This document shows positions 22,800 through 30,872 of a DNA stretch of 42,924 nucleotides, one piece after another; the stretch's first letter is position 1, and the number at the start of each line of letters is the position of its first letter. Origin of the DNA: an uncultured Prevotellaceae bacterium (GTDB lineage: Bacteria; Bacteroidota; Bacteroidia; Bacteroidales; Bacteroidaceae); contig CACXTX010000042.1 of NCBI GenBank assembly GCA_902770635.1, forward strand, positions 1 through 42,924, in the 5' to 3' direction. The notes beneath the pieces are model-generated. The model was not told the DNA's origin, did not search any database, and saw only the letters and a list, made by a program, of their open reading frames with translations. The translations under genes and the position numbers were made by a program.

Positions 22800-25598
22800 A
22801 TGGATTATCAAGATCTTTATTCGCGCATCCTCGCCGCAACTGACGATGGAAAGCGCATTCTCACCGACCTTGTGTCGGATAAAATTATTAAAGGTGAAAT
22901 TGACAAGAAGTTTTCAATTCGTACGGACGATGACACACCGTCGGCGATGCTTTGTCCGCCCAACTCAAAGTACAATGACAAGGAATGGCACCTTATAGAC
23001 TTCGGCAAGCAGGGAGGCAAGTGGTCGGCTGTAAACTACTACATGTTGTGCTATGGCTACAACGAAGAGCAATTTATGTTTGCATTGCACAAACTGGCAG
23101 AGCAATATGGCGTGAAGGACAAGCTAAACCCGCACGTTAACGTATGTCGTATTAAGGTGCGCGAGGCCACGATAGAAGAGAAAAATCAGCCACCTCACAT
23201 TGAGTTCTACGATGGATTCGACGGCATTGACTTGAGGCGTATTTTCGTATCAAAGGTTAAGCCAGAACATTTGGATGCCTACGGATGGAAGCCCGTCAAG
23301 TGCATCACTAAGATAAGCAAAGAAGGCAAATTCATAGAGATTACTGCTGACCCGGCAACGTATCCTATACTTGCCGAGGAATGCCACCATACCGATGAGC
23401 AGGGAAACGACTACATATCGCATTTTAAGATATACGAGCCTCTCAATCCCAAGAAAGAGTATCGCTTCTCATCAATAGGCGATGTGCCTACCGGCTATAT
23501 GTATGGTCGCGACCATCTGCTACGTATCTGGCGCAAGGGTGGCGAAGAGAAGTTGCCTGTGGTGCTCGTTGTTAGCGGGGGAAGCGATGCTGTATGTGCT
23601 TTGGCATACGGTTATCCAGCAATCTGGTTTAACAGCGAGACGCGACAGCTAAAGGCTGACGAGTTGAAGTGGCTGCAGAAATATTGTGACCGTGTAATCT
23701 ACGTGGCCGACATCGATTCTACAGGTATAGTTCAAGGCACAATAGTCGCCTTGTCGCACCCAACGCTTTTTACGGCATGGATCAATCCGAAAGAACTTGG
23801 CGGACTCCACGACGCACGTGGCAATTTGCGCAAGGATTTGAAGGATTATCTGACGCTGCATCCGCTTCAAAAAGACATGGACCGACTGGTTCAGAGTGCA
23901 AAGTGTGCTCAGTTCTGGATAGAGACAAAGGATGAGAAGTCGAGAAAGGTGACACTTAAAATTTCAGAAACTTACCTCATCTACTTCCTGGGACTTCACG
24001 GCTTTTGCCAGCTGTATGATGACAGCGAACAGAAACCTAAGTATGCTTTCATCGAAAACAACATCGTAAAGTGTGTGGAATGTAAAAACATCCATCACTT
24101 CCTGCAGGAATGGTGTGATCGAGAAGGTGTCAGCCGCCATCTTCAAGACCAACTGCTGAAGAGTTGTCGCACAATGATAACCAGTACTACGGGTCATCTC
24201 AAGATTCGCGACGACTTGGATTTCACTTCGGCATTCCCGACATCACAGCTTCTACCCTTTGAAAACGGCATAGTAACTATAACCGCCAAGGGAATAAGCT
24301 TTCAGGCTCACACCGCCATTCCCAATGGTCATTACACATGGGAGGACAGTGTCATACGCCACAAATATCGTTCCTTTAAGCCCATGTTCACATGGAAGAA
24401 GGACGAGAATGGTCGCTACATTATCACCTTTGCTGAAGATGCTCCGAGCAAGCTGATGCGTGTAGTAAGAAACATGGCTCGCCTGCATTGGCGCAAAAAG
24501 GACGAGATGGGACAGGAACTAACGGAAGAGGAAGCGGCAGAAGAGATGCAAGCATTGGTTGTCATCATGTTGATGATTGGCTATCTGCAACATCGTCACA
24601 AGTCACCTTCGGCAGCTTATGCACCCTTGCTCCTCGATTATGTCATAGGCAAAAGTGCCAAGGAACGTAACGGACGCAGCGGAAAGACATTCCTGCTGAA
24701 GGCTGTGGGCGCTCTGCTGAAAATGGCGTACATAGACATGTCTAACCTGTCGAAGAAGAACAACCAACAGTTTGGATTCTCAGGGGTGAAGGATAGCACA
24801 GGGCTTGTCGTTGTTGATGAATGTCCTGAAGACTTTGCCTTCAACGAACTCTACGCCAAAATCAGCGATGACATGGAGATTGAGAAGAAGGGTAAAGACC
24901 CTGTGGTCATCCCATTCAGCAAGGCTCCTAAGTTCGGTATAGCAACCAACCACACACTGAAAGACCACAGTCCATCTACAGAAGGACGTTTTGCACCTGT
25001 TGTTGTTTCTGACTATTACCATGTCAAGACTAAACTCAACGATTATCATGAGACACGTCAAATCAGCGACGAGTTCAATCAGAACCTCTTGGATACGGAG
25101 TATGCTGAGACTGACTGGCAGGCTGACACCCACTTTATGCTGGAGTGCTTGCAGATGTACCTCAGTCTGCCTGTTGCCGACCGCCGCCAGATGCCACCAA
25201 TAAAAAACATTGAGCAACGCGAACTGCAGGCATCTATCAGCGACAGCTTCCGCCAGTGGGCTGATGAGAACCTCGGTGAAGGTAGTGAATGGCTCGACCG
25301 AAAGTTACGTTCTGACGAACTGCTTAATGCCTATAACCAGGATACCCGCTATAACTGTTCGCCGAAAACTTTCACAGAGCAGTTGAAGAAATGGTGCCAG
25401 TATGCAGAACATGTCAATTGCTTCAACCCGACATCTTGCACAGGGCAGAAGAAAGATGGCGATCGTTGGCAGGTGCGCGAAGGCGACAAGCGAGTCAATT
25501 ATTACTGGATCCAGACTAAAGCTGCCGCTGAAGCTGAAAATAATCCAGAAGCAACTGAGTCTGACTTGTTCTCTACCACTGAGGAAGCTCCATTCTGA
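22800..25598 (+). CDS. TOPRIM primase / SF3-like helicase of a mobile replicon
   Basis: 932-residue replication protein. Residues 1-110 resemble a primase N-terminal domain without zinc ligands (FSIRTDDDTPSAMLCPPN, WHLIDFGKQGGKWSAVNYYM). A TOPRIM-like domain spans about 250-340 (VVLVVSGGSDAVCALAYGYP at about 253, then VADIDSTG at about 301); the usual glutamate of the first TOPRIM motif is not seen, so priming activity is uncertain. A helicase domain spans about 560-760, with Walker A NGRSGKT (about 624), Walker B GLVVVDE (about 667) and IATNH sensor, typical of D5/SF3-like ATPases. It has its own promoter and leader and is followed by an iteron-like region. Predicted role: DNA unwinding and possibly primer synthesis for an integrated plasmid- or phage-like element. 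Confidence 0.85.
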   Translation: MDYQDLYSRILAATDDGKRILTDLVSDKIIKGEIDKKFSIRTDDDTPSAMLCPPNSKYNDKEWHLIDFGKQGGKWSAVNYYMLCYGYNEEQFMFALHKLAEQYGVKDKLNPHVNVCRIKVREATIEEKNQPPHIEFYDGFDGIDLRRIFVSKVKPEHLDAYGWKPVKCITKISKEGKFIEITADPATYPILAEECHHTDEQGNDYISHFKIYEPLNPKKEYRFSSIGDVPTGYMYGRDHLLRIWRKGGEEKLPVVLVVSGGSDAVCALAYGYPAIWFNSETRQLKADELKWLQKYCDRVIYVADIDSTGIVQGTIVALSHPTLFTAWINPKELGGLHDARGNLRKDLKDYLTLHPLQKDMDRLVQSAKCAQFWIETKDEKSRKVTLKISETYLIYFLGLHGFCQLYDDSEQKPKYAFIENNIVKCVECKNIHHFLQEWCDREGVSRHLQDQLLKSCRTMITSTTGHLKIRDDLDFTSAFPTSQLLPFENGIVTITAKGISFQAHTAIPNGHYTWEDSVIRHKYRSFKPMFTWKKDENGRYIITFAEDAPSKLMRVVRNMARLHWRKKDEMGQELTEEEAAEEMQALVVIMLMIGYLQHRHKSPSAAYAPLLLDYVIGKSAKERNGRSGKTFLLKAVGALLKMAYIDMSNLSKKNNQQFGFSGVKDSTGLVVVDECPEDFAFNELYAKISDDMEIEKKGKDPVVIPFSKAPKFGIATNHTLKDHSPSTEGRFAPVVVSDYYHVKTKLNDYHETRQISDEFNQNLLDTEYAETDWQADTHFMLECLQMYLSLPVADRRQMPPIKNIEQRELQASISDSFRQWADENLGEGSEWLDRKLRSDELLNAYNQDTRYNCSPKTFTEQLKKWCQYAEHVNCFNPTSCTGQKKDGDRWQVREGDKRVNYYWIQTKAAAEAENNPEATESDLFSTTEEAPF

Positions 25599-25605
25599 TA
25601 TTCTC

Positions 25606-25711
25606 TGTCACACAGTCACGCAGTCACATAGCGGTTTCCATACCATATTGTAATCATACGAATTCATTTTGGTAATTTCAAGGATGGAAAATTGTTTGTG
25701 ACTGTGTGACA
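25606..25711. repeat. Long inverted repeat downstream of the primase-helicase
   Basis: TGTCACACAGTCAC (25606-25619) is repeated exactly in inverse orientation as GTGACTGTGTGACA (25698-25711), with 78 nt between. A further CAGTCACA follows the left arm at 25621-25628. The shared core GTCAC is the same as in the iterons at 25771-25809. Confidence 0.85.
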
Positions 25712-25770
25712 TTTATCTTCAAAACTCTATATCCGTCTCATAGACAATACTTTAGATTTATTTGTGAGTT

Positions 25771-25809
25771 GTCACAAACCATGTCACGATATTGTCACAA
25801 AGATGTCAC
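25771..25809. repeat. Iteron-like cluster, possible replication origin
   Basis: Four GTCAC units start at 25771, 25783, 25794 and 25805 (three as TGTCACA), 11-12 bp apart and thus on one face of the helix. Together with the inverted repeat at 25606-25711 this makes about nine copies of the core in 205 bp beside a replication gene. That is the layout expected of an initiator-bound origin. Confidence 0.55.
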
Positions 25810-25820
25810 AAACCCCTTTC

Positions 25821-25887
25821 CCTCCTCCGCACTCCAGAATTTTCTCCTCCGCACTCGAAAAATATTTGCGCTGCGGAGGAGGTTTTT
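25821..25887 (+). terminator. Terminator with two alternative 5' arms
   Basis: GCGGAGGAGG (25873-25882), followed by TTTTT, can pair perfectly with CCTCCTCCGC at 25821-25830 or, with one mismatch, with TCTCCTCCGC at 25843-25852. The two left arms are part of a 13-nt direct repeat CTCCTCCGCACTC. It would end the primase-helicase transcript; the choice of arm could be regulated. Confidence 0.6.
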
Positions 25888-25946
25888 ATGGGTTATTTTC
25901 GATAAGCAATTTTTAACATAAATCACTGAAAATAAGTGGGTTATTA

Positions 25947-25978
25947 TTTGGAATTCTCGCGATTTTTTTGTAACTTTG
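25947..25978 (+). promoter_or_regulatory. Promoter of the HU-like gene
   Basis: TTTG (25947-25950), a 20-nt spacer and TAACTTTG (25971-25978). A perfect 9-bp hairpin, GCTGTGTAT/ATACACAGC (25978-26001), begins at the predicted transcript start. Confidence 0.7.
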
Positions 25979-26221
25979 CTGTGTATTTAGAGATACACAG
26001 CGAATGTGGGCGGCGGCTCAGCAAAGTTCAAAATTGTTTGACTTTGCATTCGCCTTGCACCACATTTGTAGGGTAAATAAGGGCGATGGCAAGAGTGCTT
26101 GTTCAGACCCCTGTAGTCCCCTGACTCAGGGGACACAAGCGAATAGAAAAATGGCGGGAAGCGGCCACCCGATGCAGTTGGTCGCAGAAAGGTTTTAACG
26201 TAAAAAGATTGTATCAGGATT
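25978..26221 (+). promoter_or_regulatory. Structured 5' leader of the HU-like gene
   Basis: About 240 nt. Stems seen: GCTGTGTAT/ATACACAGC at the 5' end; GTCCCCTGA/TCAGGGGAC (26116-26134) with a one-base centre; and two mutually exclusive pairings of 26000-26009, with CATTCGC (26047-26053) or CCACATT (about 26058-26064). A 64-codon frame (26004-26198) runs through it and stops 23 nt before the gene. The competing pairings recall attenuators or riboswitches, but no known class was recognised. Confidence 0.4.
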
Positions 26222-26764
26222 ATGTCTTTAAAAGTTAAAGCAAAAGAACGTAAGTTCAAGGTCGGCAAGTATGCCGGTGAGTATCGTTACGTAATGGTAC
26301 CAGAGATGTACAGTGCTCTTGCGAAGGAGAAAGTGATTCGTGAGGCTGCCCTGCGCTCCGGTGTCAGTGAGGGCGTGATGCATGCTTGCTGGGATGCTGC
26401 CGGCGAAGTGATCAAAGCTTGGGCTACGGAAGGTCACTCCGTAGCTTTACCGGGACTGGGAACCATGCGTTTCAGTCTTTCGGCCAAGAGTGTGGCTGAT
26501 GTGAATGACGTGAAGTCGTCGCTCATCAAGGTGCGCCGTATCGTGTTCACCCCAGCTGTCGAGCTGAAGGACGAGCTGAAGAACACGGCTGTGGTCATCA
26601 CCTGTTACGACCGCAACGGTAACGAGGTGAAGCGCGTCACCAGTACCGACGACGGAACCGTAGAGGAACCAGACAACACGACCGAGACTGGCGAGAACGA
26701 CGGTACGAACACCAACCAGGGCGGCGGCTCGAGCGGCGACGAGAACCTGGGCGACGGAGATTAA
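26222..26764 (+). CDS. HU-like DNA-binding protein (HU-HIG type)
   Basis: 180-residue Bacteroidetes-type HU variant. Residues 1-125 form the HU/IHF-like fold (VPEMYSALAKEKVIREAALR, SVALPGLGTMRFSL, IKVRRIVFTPAVELKDEL). Residues 126-150 are a short linker containing VITCYDRNGNEVKRV. Residues 150-180 are an acidic Gly/Asn/Thr-rich tail ending DENLGDGD. This matches the HU domain fused to Ig, wHTH or glycine-rich extensions (HU-HIG). It should bind and bend DNA. Placement after the primase-helicase and iteron-like region suggests an element-borne nucleoid or origin-binding factor. The DNA from 26640 on is GC-rich. Confidence 0.85.
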   Translation: MSLKVKAKERKFKVGKYAGEYRYVMVPEMYSALAKEKVIREAALRSGVSEGVMHACWDAAGEVIKAWATEGHSVALPGLGTMRFSLSAKSVADVNDVKSSLIKVRRIVFTPAVELKDELKNTAVVITCYDRNGNEVKRVTSTDDGTVEEPDNTTETGENDGTNTNQGGGSSGDENLGDGD

Positions 26765-26878
26765 GCGCTTCGATGGCGCTTCGATGGCGCTTCGCTAGTT
26801 GATAGTTGATAATTGATAATTGATAGTGAAGTTTGCTAGTGAAGAGTGAAGAATCAAGAGTGAAGAATCAAGAGTGAA
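26765..26878. repeat. Tandem 11-mers and low-complexity repeats after the HU-like gene
   Basis: GCGCTTCGATG is tandemly repeated 2.7 times (26765-26794). Then follow blocks built from GTTGATA/ATTGATA and from GAAGAGTGAAGAATCAAGAG. Such slippage-prone strings are common between genes in this window and also appear inside three glycosidase genes. Confidence 0.8.
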
Positions 26879-26880
26879 AA

Positions 26881-26960
26881 ATGGGACTGTCAGTGGATGT
26901 GCTGACGGTCCCATTTATTGTGATGTGACGGATGGAAGGGGGCTTAGTCCATCGGGTAGC
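26881..26960. repeat. Left 80-bp direct repeat flanking the second GH127 gene
   Basis: Matches 29592-29670 at all but a few positions. It contains the terminator hairpin GGGACTGTCAG/CTGACGGTCCC and, read on the minus strand, the last codons YPMD and stop of the Gfo/Idh gene. It is thus a detached copy of that gene's 3' end. Confidence 0.9.
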
Positions 26961-27020
26961 TGTCACCTCATCGTCACTCAAAATATTCTTGAAAAGTGAC
27001 GAAAAATGAAAAAATATTAT

Positions 27021-27028
27021 TACCTTTG
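27021..27028 (+). promoter_or_regulatory. -7 promoter element of the second GH127 gene
   Basis: TACCTTTG at 27021-27028, 20 nt before ATG 27049. No convincing -33 element at the usual spacing. Confidence 0.5.
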
Positions 27029-27048
27029 TCACAATTATTAACGAATAT

Positions 27049-29544
27049 ATGACAAATATGGTTATAAAGATAATGCAGAAACTGCTCGTTGTAACATGCT
27101 TATGCGCTATTGCAACTGGAGTAGCGGCACAAAGTGATAGTCGCTTTTTCACAGGGGGAATTTCCGACATCCACCCCAAGGGCTGGCTTCAAACCATGCT
27201 GAAAAGACAGCTTGACGGACTGACGGGTCACCCTGAGGCACTGTCGTACCCCTATAACTCATGTCTCTGGGCAGGCGAAATCTCGCGCCCCGACGAGAGC
27301 TACGGCAGCAACTGGTGGCGCTATGAGCAGACGGCATACTACACCGAGGGATTGCTGAAGTTGGGTTATGAGCTCAACGCTGACGAGATGGTCAGTAAGG
27401 CGATGGAAGGCATCGAATACACGCTGTCACATCCCAGCGAGAAAGGGGTGCTGGGCAATTCCACTTTGGAAGGCATCACATGGCCTATGTCGGTGTTCTT
27501 CCGCGTTCTACAGGCCAAGTATGAGCACGACGGCGACAAGCGTATTCCAACGGCATTGGAAAAGCACTACCTGAACTTCACACCACAGGACTTGGCTGGT
27601 GGCATCGTGGGCGGACGCAATATCATGTCGATTGAGGGCATACTCTGGACCTACGGCAAGACGGGCAATAAGAAACTGCTGCAATTGGCTGAGGATGCCT
27701 GGGCCATTCAAGACAAATTCGCCGTGGACGAGACAGCCATCACCAGCAGCGAACCCTTCTACATGCACAGCGTGACGTTCTCGGAGATGCTGAAATTGCC
27801 GATGCTCCTTTATGCCTACACAGGCAACCAGCACTATCTGGACTTGGCGATGACGGCTGTGCGCAAGGTGGAGCGAGAGTCGATGCTGCCCGACGGCGTA
27901 CCTTCGAGTGCGGAGTTTCTGCTGGGCAACAATATCGGCACGAGCCATGAGACCTGCGTCATCGTAGATTACACCTGGACGCTGAGCCACTTCCTGCAGG
28001 TGACAGGTCAGGCGGAATGGGCCGACAAGATGGAACTGGCCATTTACAATGCGGGCATGGGCGCTATCACGAAAGACTTCCGCTCGCTGCAATACTTCTC
28101 GTCGCTCAATCAATTCATTGCCACGAGTTCGTCCAACCATAATATCTATAAGCACGGCTCAACATGGATGGCCTATCGTCCCACCCATGAGACGGAATGC
28201 TGTTCGGGCAACGTGAATAGAATGCTGCCCAACTTTGTCGGTCGCATGTGGATGACCGACAACAAGGGGGGAGCTGTAGCAACCCTCTATGGGCCCAGCA
28301 CAGCGACTTTTGCCACCGACAAAGGCGACGTGACCATCAGCTGCGATACCAGCTATCCCTTCGGCGAGACACTTCTCTTCCATGTCAGCGCTGCCAATGG
28401 AGCACGGCTGCCCTTGACCCTGCGTATTCCGACATGGTGCACCGCAGCCTCTGTCACCGTCAACGGAACAGCTGTTGACATGCCATTGACCTCTGGCTCC
28501 TTCGTCCAACTGCCTGACGAGGTGAAAGACGGCGATGACATCATGCTGACCCTGCCCATGTCTGTTGAGAGGATAGTATTGGAAGGCCAGGGAGTCTATT
28601 TCAAACGAGGACCGCTGCTCTATGCCTACGCTATCGCTCAGCAAATGACGGAGGACACCGAGGAACATGAGTGCATGCATGGTAAGAAGCCAGAGAATCC
28701 TGATTTCAAGTGTTGGAATATCACCCCGACAGGTGACTTCAACTACGCCTATGCCAACGATGGGCAACCGCTCTCCGTTAGTTTTCCTGCTGCAGGGCAG
28801 ACGAGTGGTGCCTTCCCCTTCGACATCAACGATGCTCCCGTGCGGTTGCGCATCCCCGTCAAGAGGATTGAATGGGCACTTGAAGACAACCGCTATACAC
28901 CGCCATTGCCCAAGCAAGGACATCTGAAGTTGCAGGACGGACAGACAAAGTATATCGACCTGGTGCCATATGGTTGCACCGAACTGCGACTGACGGTTTT
29001 TCCCGATGCAGATGCCAAGCCACTGCCTGCACCCGAAACGCCTGACTACACCCGACCAGCTGATGCCCCTGCCTGTGTCGAAGTCGTTGACGGACACTAC
29101 GCCGCCTACTTCGAACTGCCGCGATTCTGCTGGGACGAGCCCATCTACTGCAAGGTACGCACAGAAAATGGCACCAACGACCTGCACAGCAGTCAGAATG
29201 GCGACCTCTGCGAACAGGTTGGCACAACAGCTAATGGGCGACACATCTGGCGCTGGATGGGGCCTACCATCGACCAACCGGCTCCCGTGGAACTCATCTT
29301 TACAAATCACGACTTGCTGACCCGAGCTATGCCTTTTGCCAATAGCGGTTACTACAACTACGACCACCTGATTTACGAGGCCGGCCAGACATCACCATCA
29401 AGTATCAGCAGCCTCATCAACAGTCAGACCGAGCTGAACAATACCTACTGGTACACGCTTGATGGCAAACGCCTTCCCGCCCGTCCCACGAAGAAGGGAC
29501 TCTATATCTATCAAGGCAAAATTCGCATTTTGGGAACAAAATAA
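27049..29544 (+). CDS. Exported GH127-family (DUF1680) glycoside hydrolase
   Basis: 831-residue exported protein. The signal peptide is in residues 9-28 (MQKLLVVTCLCAIATGVAAQ) after an eight-residue extension; ATG 27073 is an alternative start. The DUF1680 barrel keeps the zinc/nucleophile set Glu301-Thr-Cys303 (SHETCV) and Cys384-Cys385 (ETECCSGNVNR). Its sequence is far from the GH127 protein at 5529, so it probably belongs to a different DUF1680 branch (GH127 or GH146-like). The C-terminal about 30 residues (YWYTLDGKRLPARPTKKGLY, then IYQGKIRI) match a tail common on exported Prevotella proteins. It is monocistronic and bracketed by 80-bp direct repeats. Likely substrate: L-arabinofuranosides. 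Confidence 0.85.
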   Translation: MTNMVIKIMQKLLVVTCLCAIATGVAAQSDSRFFTGGISDIHPKGWLQTMLKRQLDGLTGHPEALSYPYNSCLWAGEISRPDESYGSNWWRYEQTAYYTEGLLKLGYELNADEMVSKAMEGIEYTLSHPSEKGVLGNSTLEGITWPMSVFFRVLQAKYEHDGDKRIPTALEKHYLNFTPQDLAGGIVGGRNIMSIEGILWTYGKTGNKKLLQLAEDAWAIQDKFAVDETAITSSEPFYMHSVTFSEMLKLPMLLYAYTGNQHYLDLAMTAVRKVERESMLPDGVPSSAEFLLGNNIGTSHETCVIVDYTWTLSHFLQVTGQAEWADKMELAIYNAGMGAITKDFRSLQYFSSLNQFIATSSSNHNIYKHGSTWMAYRPTHETECCSGNVNRMLPNFVGRMWMTDNKGGAVATLYGPSTATFATDKGDVTISCDTSYPFGETLLFHVSAANGARLPLTLRIPTWCTAASVTVNGTAVDMPLTSGSFVQLPDEVKDGDDIMLTLPMSVERIVLEGQGVYFKRGPLLYAYAIAQQMTEDTEEHECMHGKKPENPDFKCWNITPTGDFNYAYANDGQPLSVSFPAAGQTSGAFPFDINDAPVRLRIPVKRIEWALEDNRYTPPLPKQGHLKLQDGQTKYIDLVPYGCTELRLTVFPDADAKPLPAPETPDYTRPADAPACVEVVDGHYAAYFELPRFCWDEPIYCKVRTENGTNDLHSSQNGDLCEQVGTTANGRHIWRWMGPTIDQPAPVELIFTNHDLLTRAMPFANSGYYNYDHLIYEAGQTSPSSISSLINSQTELNNTYWYTLDGKRLPARPTKKGLYIYQGKIRILGTK

Positions 29545-29591
29545 CGTGCCACGGCAGACAGGTTGATTCACAACAAGGCGTGGTATCACAT

Positions 29592-29670
29592 ATGGGACTG
29601 TCAGTGGGTGTGCTGACGGTCCCATTTATTGTGATGTGACGGATGGAGAGGGGTTAGTCCATCGGGTAGC
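29592..29670. repeat. Right direct repeat, with the terminator of the Gfo/Idh gene
   Basis: Second copy of the repeat at 26881-26960. Here it is in its natural place: the hairpin (29594-29623) serves as terminator between the convergent GH127 and Gfo/Idh genes, and its right part is the Gfo/Idh 3' end. Confidence 0.9.
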
Positions 29671-30670
29671 GTACCCCCCACTCTGCCCGGAGCTGGTCCA
29701 TGAGCTGCATGATGTAGAGCGTCTCCTGATGGGGCATCTCACGGGGTTCCAGCAGTCCGTCAATCAGAGCCTTGCGGCAGGCGGAGAACTGGTATTCGTA
29801 GCCCGTAATCTGTTGGGGCACATGGATTTCCTCGTCGAACACGCGGTCGCGCTTGTTGATGGTGACACGCTGGGGGTTGTTGATGTTGTCGATGATGATG
29901 TTGCCCTCGGGGCCTGCGATGACGCCGATGTTGTCGCCGACACAGGCGGCACTGGACTGCACATTGGCCAGCAGGCCATCCTGAAGTATCATGGTGATGG
30001 CATTGGTGAGGTCCATGCCGGTATCGCTCTTGACGCAACGGCCGTCCATTGAGACGATGGGGGCATCGGTAAACATACGCACGAAGTTAAGGGCATAGAC
30101 ACCGACGTCAAGGAGTGCGCCGCCACAGAGGTCGGGACGGAAGATGCGCTCCTTGTGCATCATGTTATAGCCAAGGGTGGCGGTGATGAGTCGGGGCTGT
30201 CCGATGCGGCCGTCGGCTATCAGCTGGCGCACGATGCCAACCACGGGCTGATAACGTGTCCAGATGGCCTCGGCCAGGAACACACGACGCTCGTGGGCCA
30301 GTTCGACTATCTCCTTGGCCTGACGCAGATTGGCCATGAAGGCTTTCTCCACCAGACAGGGCTTGCCAGCGAGGATGGCCTCACGGGTGACGTCATAGTG
30401 GTGAGAGTGCGGCGTGGCCACGTAGATGAGATCTACATCAGGGTCGGCTATCAGTTCGGCATAGGAGCCGTAAGCCTTGGGGATGTTCCACTGACGGGCA
30501 AAAGCCCCTGCCTTCTCCAGCGAGCGCGATCCTATGGCATAGGCCTCGCAGTCGTTCATACCGTTAAGGGTGTTGGCAGCCACTCCGGCTATCCTTCCGG
30601 CACCGACGATGCCGACACGTAATATACTGTCTTGTTTCATATTATAAGAATGATTGTTTGGCTTGTTCAT
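29654..30670 (-). CDS. Gfo/Idh/MocA-family oxidoreductase
   Basis: 338-residue NAD(P)-dependent sugar oxidoreductase. The Rossmann motif LRVGIVGAGRIAG is at residues 16-28; the family motif for cofactor and substrate (ATPHSHHYD, then GKPCLVEKAFM with the EK pair) follows. The C-terminal alpha/beta domain contains GGALLDVGVYALNF. Start 30670 overlaps the stop of a truncated upstream frame (ATGA coupling); ATG 30640 (MKQDSILRVG) is a strong alternative. No signal peptide, so cytosolic. It would oxidise or epimerise a monosaccharide released by the neighbouring hydrolases; the exact sugar is unknown. Confidence 0.85.
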   Translation of the reverse strand: MNKPNNHSYNMKQDSILRVGIVGAGRIAGVAANTLNGMNDCEAYAIGSRSLEKAGAFARQWNIPKAYGSYAELIADPDVDLIYVATPHSHHYDVTREAILAGKPCLVEKAFMANLRQAKEIVELAHERRVFLAEAIWTRYQPVVGIVRQLIADGRIGQPRLITATLGYNMMHKERIFRPDLCGGALLDVGVYALNFVRMFTDAPIVSMDGRCVKSDTGMDLTNAITMILQDGLLANVQSSAACVGDNIGVIAGPEGNIIIDNINNPQRVTINKRDRVFDEEIHVPQQITGYEYQFSACRKALIDGLLEPREMPHQETLYIMQLMDQLRAEWGVRYPMD

Positions 30671-30795
30671 CCGCGTGCCATTTTGTAGATTGCCTCCATG
30701 TCCTCAGCCTTCAGCACCTTGAAGCAACCACAGGTGGACTGATAGTCACGGCTGCACTTGCGTGTCATCTCCTTGATCTCATCATCCGTGATGTA
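30667..30795 (-). pseudogene. Truncated 3' end of an unidentified gene
   Basis: A minus-strand frame reads ITDDEIKEMTRKCSRDYQST, then CGCFKVLKAEDMEAIYKMARG and TGA at 30669-30667, overlapping the Gfo/Idh start. Just upstream an in-frame TAA (30798-30796) closes it. It therefore looks like the last about 42 codons of a gene once coupled to the oxidoreductase, cut off near 30795. The family was not recognised. Confidence 0.55.
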
Positions 30796-30817
30796 TTAGT
30801 ATGACGTTTCTGGGGCC

Positions 30818-30835
30818 GTAAGGTTTAAACCTTAC
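30818..30835. promoter_or_regulatory. 18-bp perfect palindrome
   Basis: GTAAGGTTTAAACCTTAC, 38 nt upstream of the ATG at 30873 and next to the truncation point at 30795. It could be an operator for the beta-helix/GH78 operon or a recombination scar. Confidence 0.5.
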
Positions 30836-30872
30836 TGGTGACATCTTTCCACTCTGTCCGTCTTTAAGGTAT

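Noticed and set aside
9724-26764. Complete integrative element with att sites
   Set aside because: No integrase, tRNA or matching terminal repeats were found around the island, so its limits cannot be set.
28159-29367. 402-codon minus-strand frame
   Set aside because: Shadow of the second GH127 gene; no recognisable protein features.
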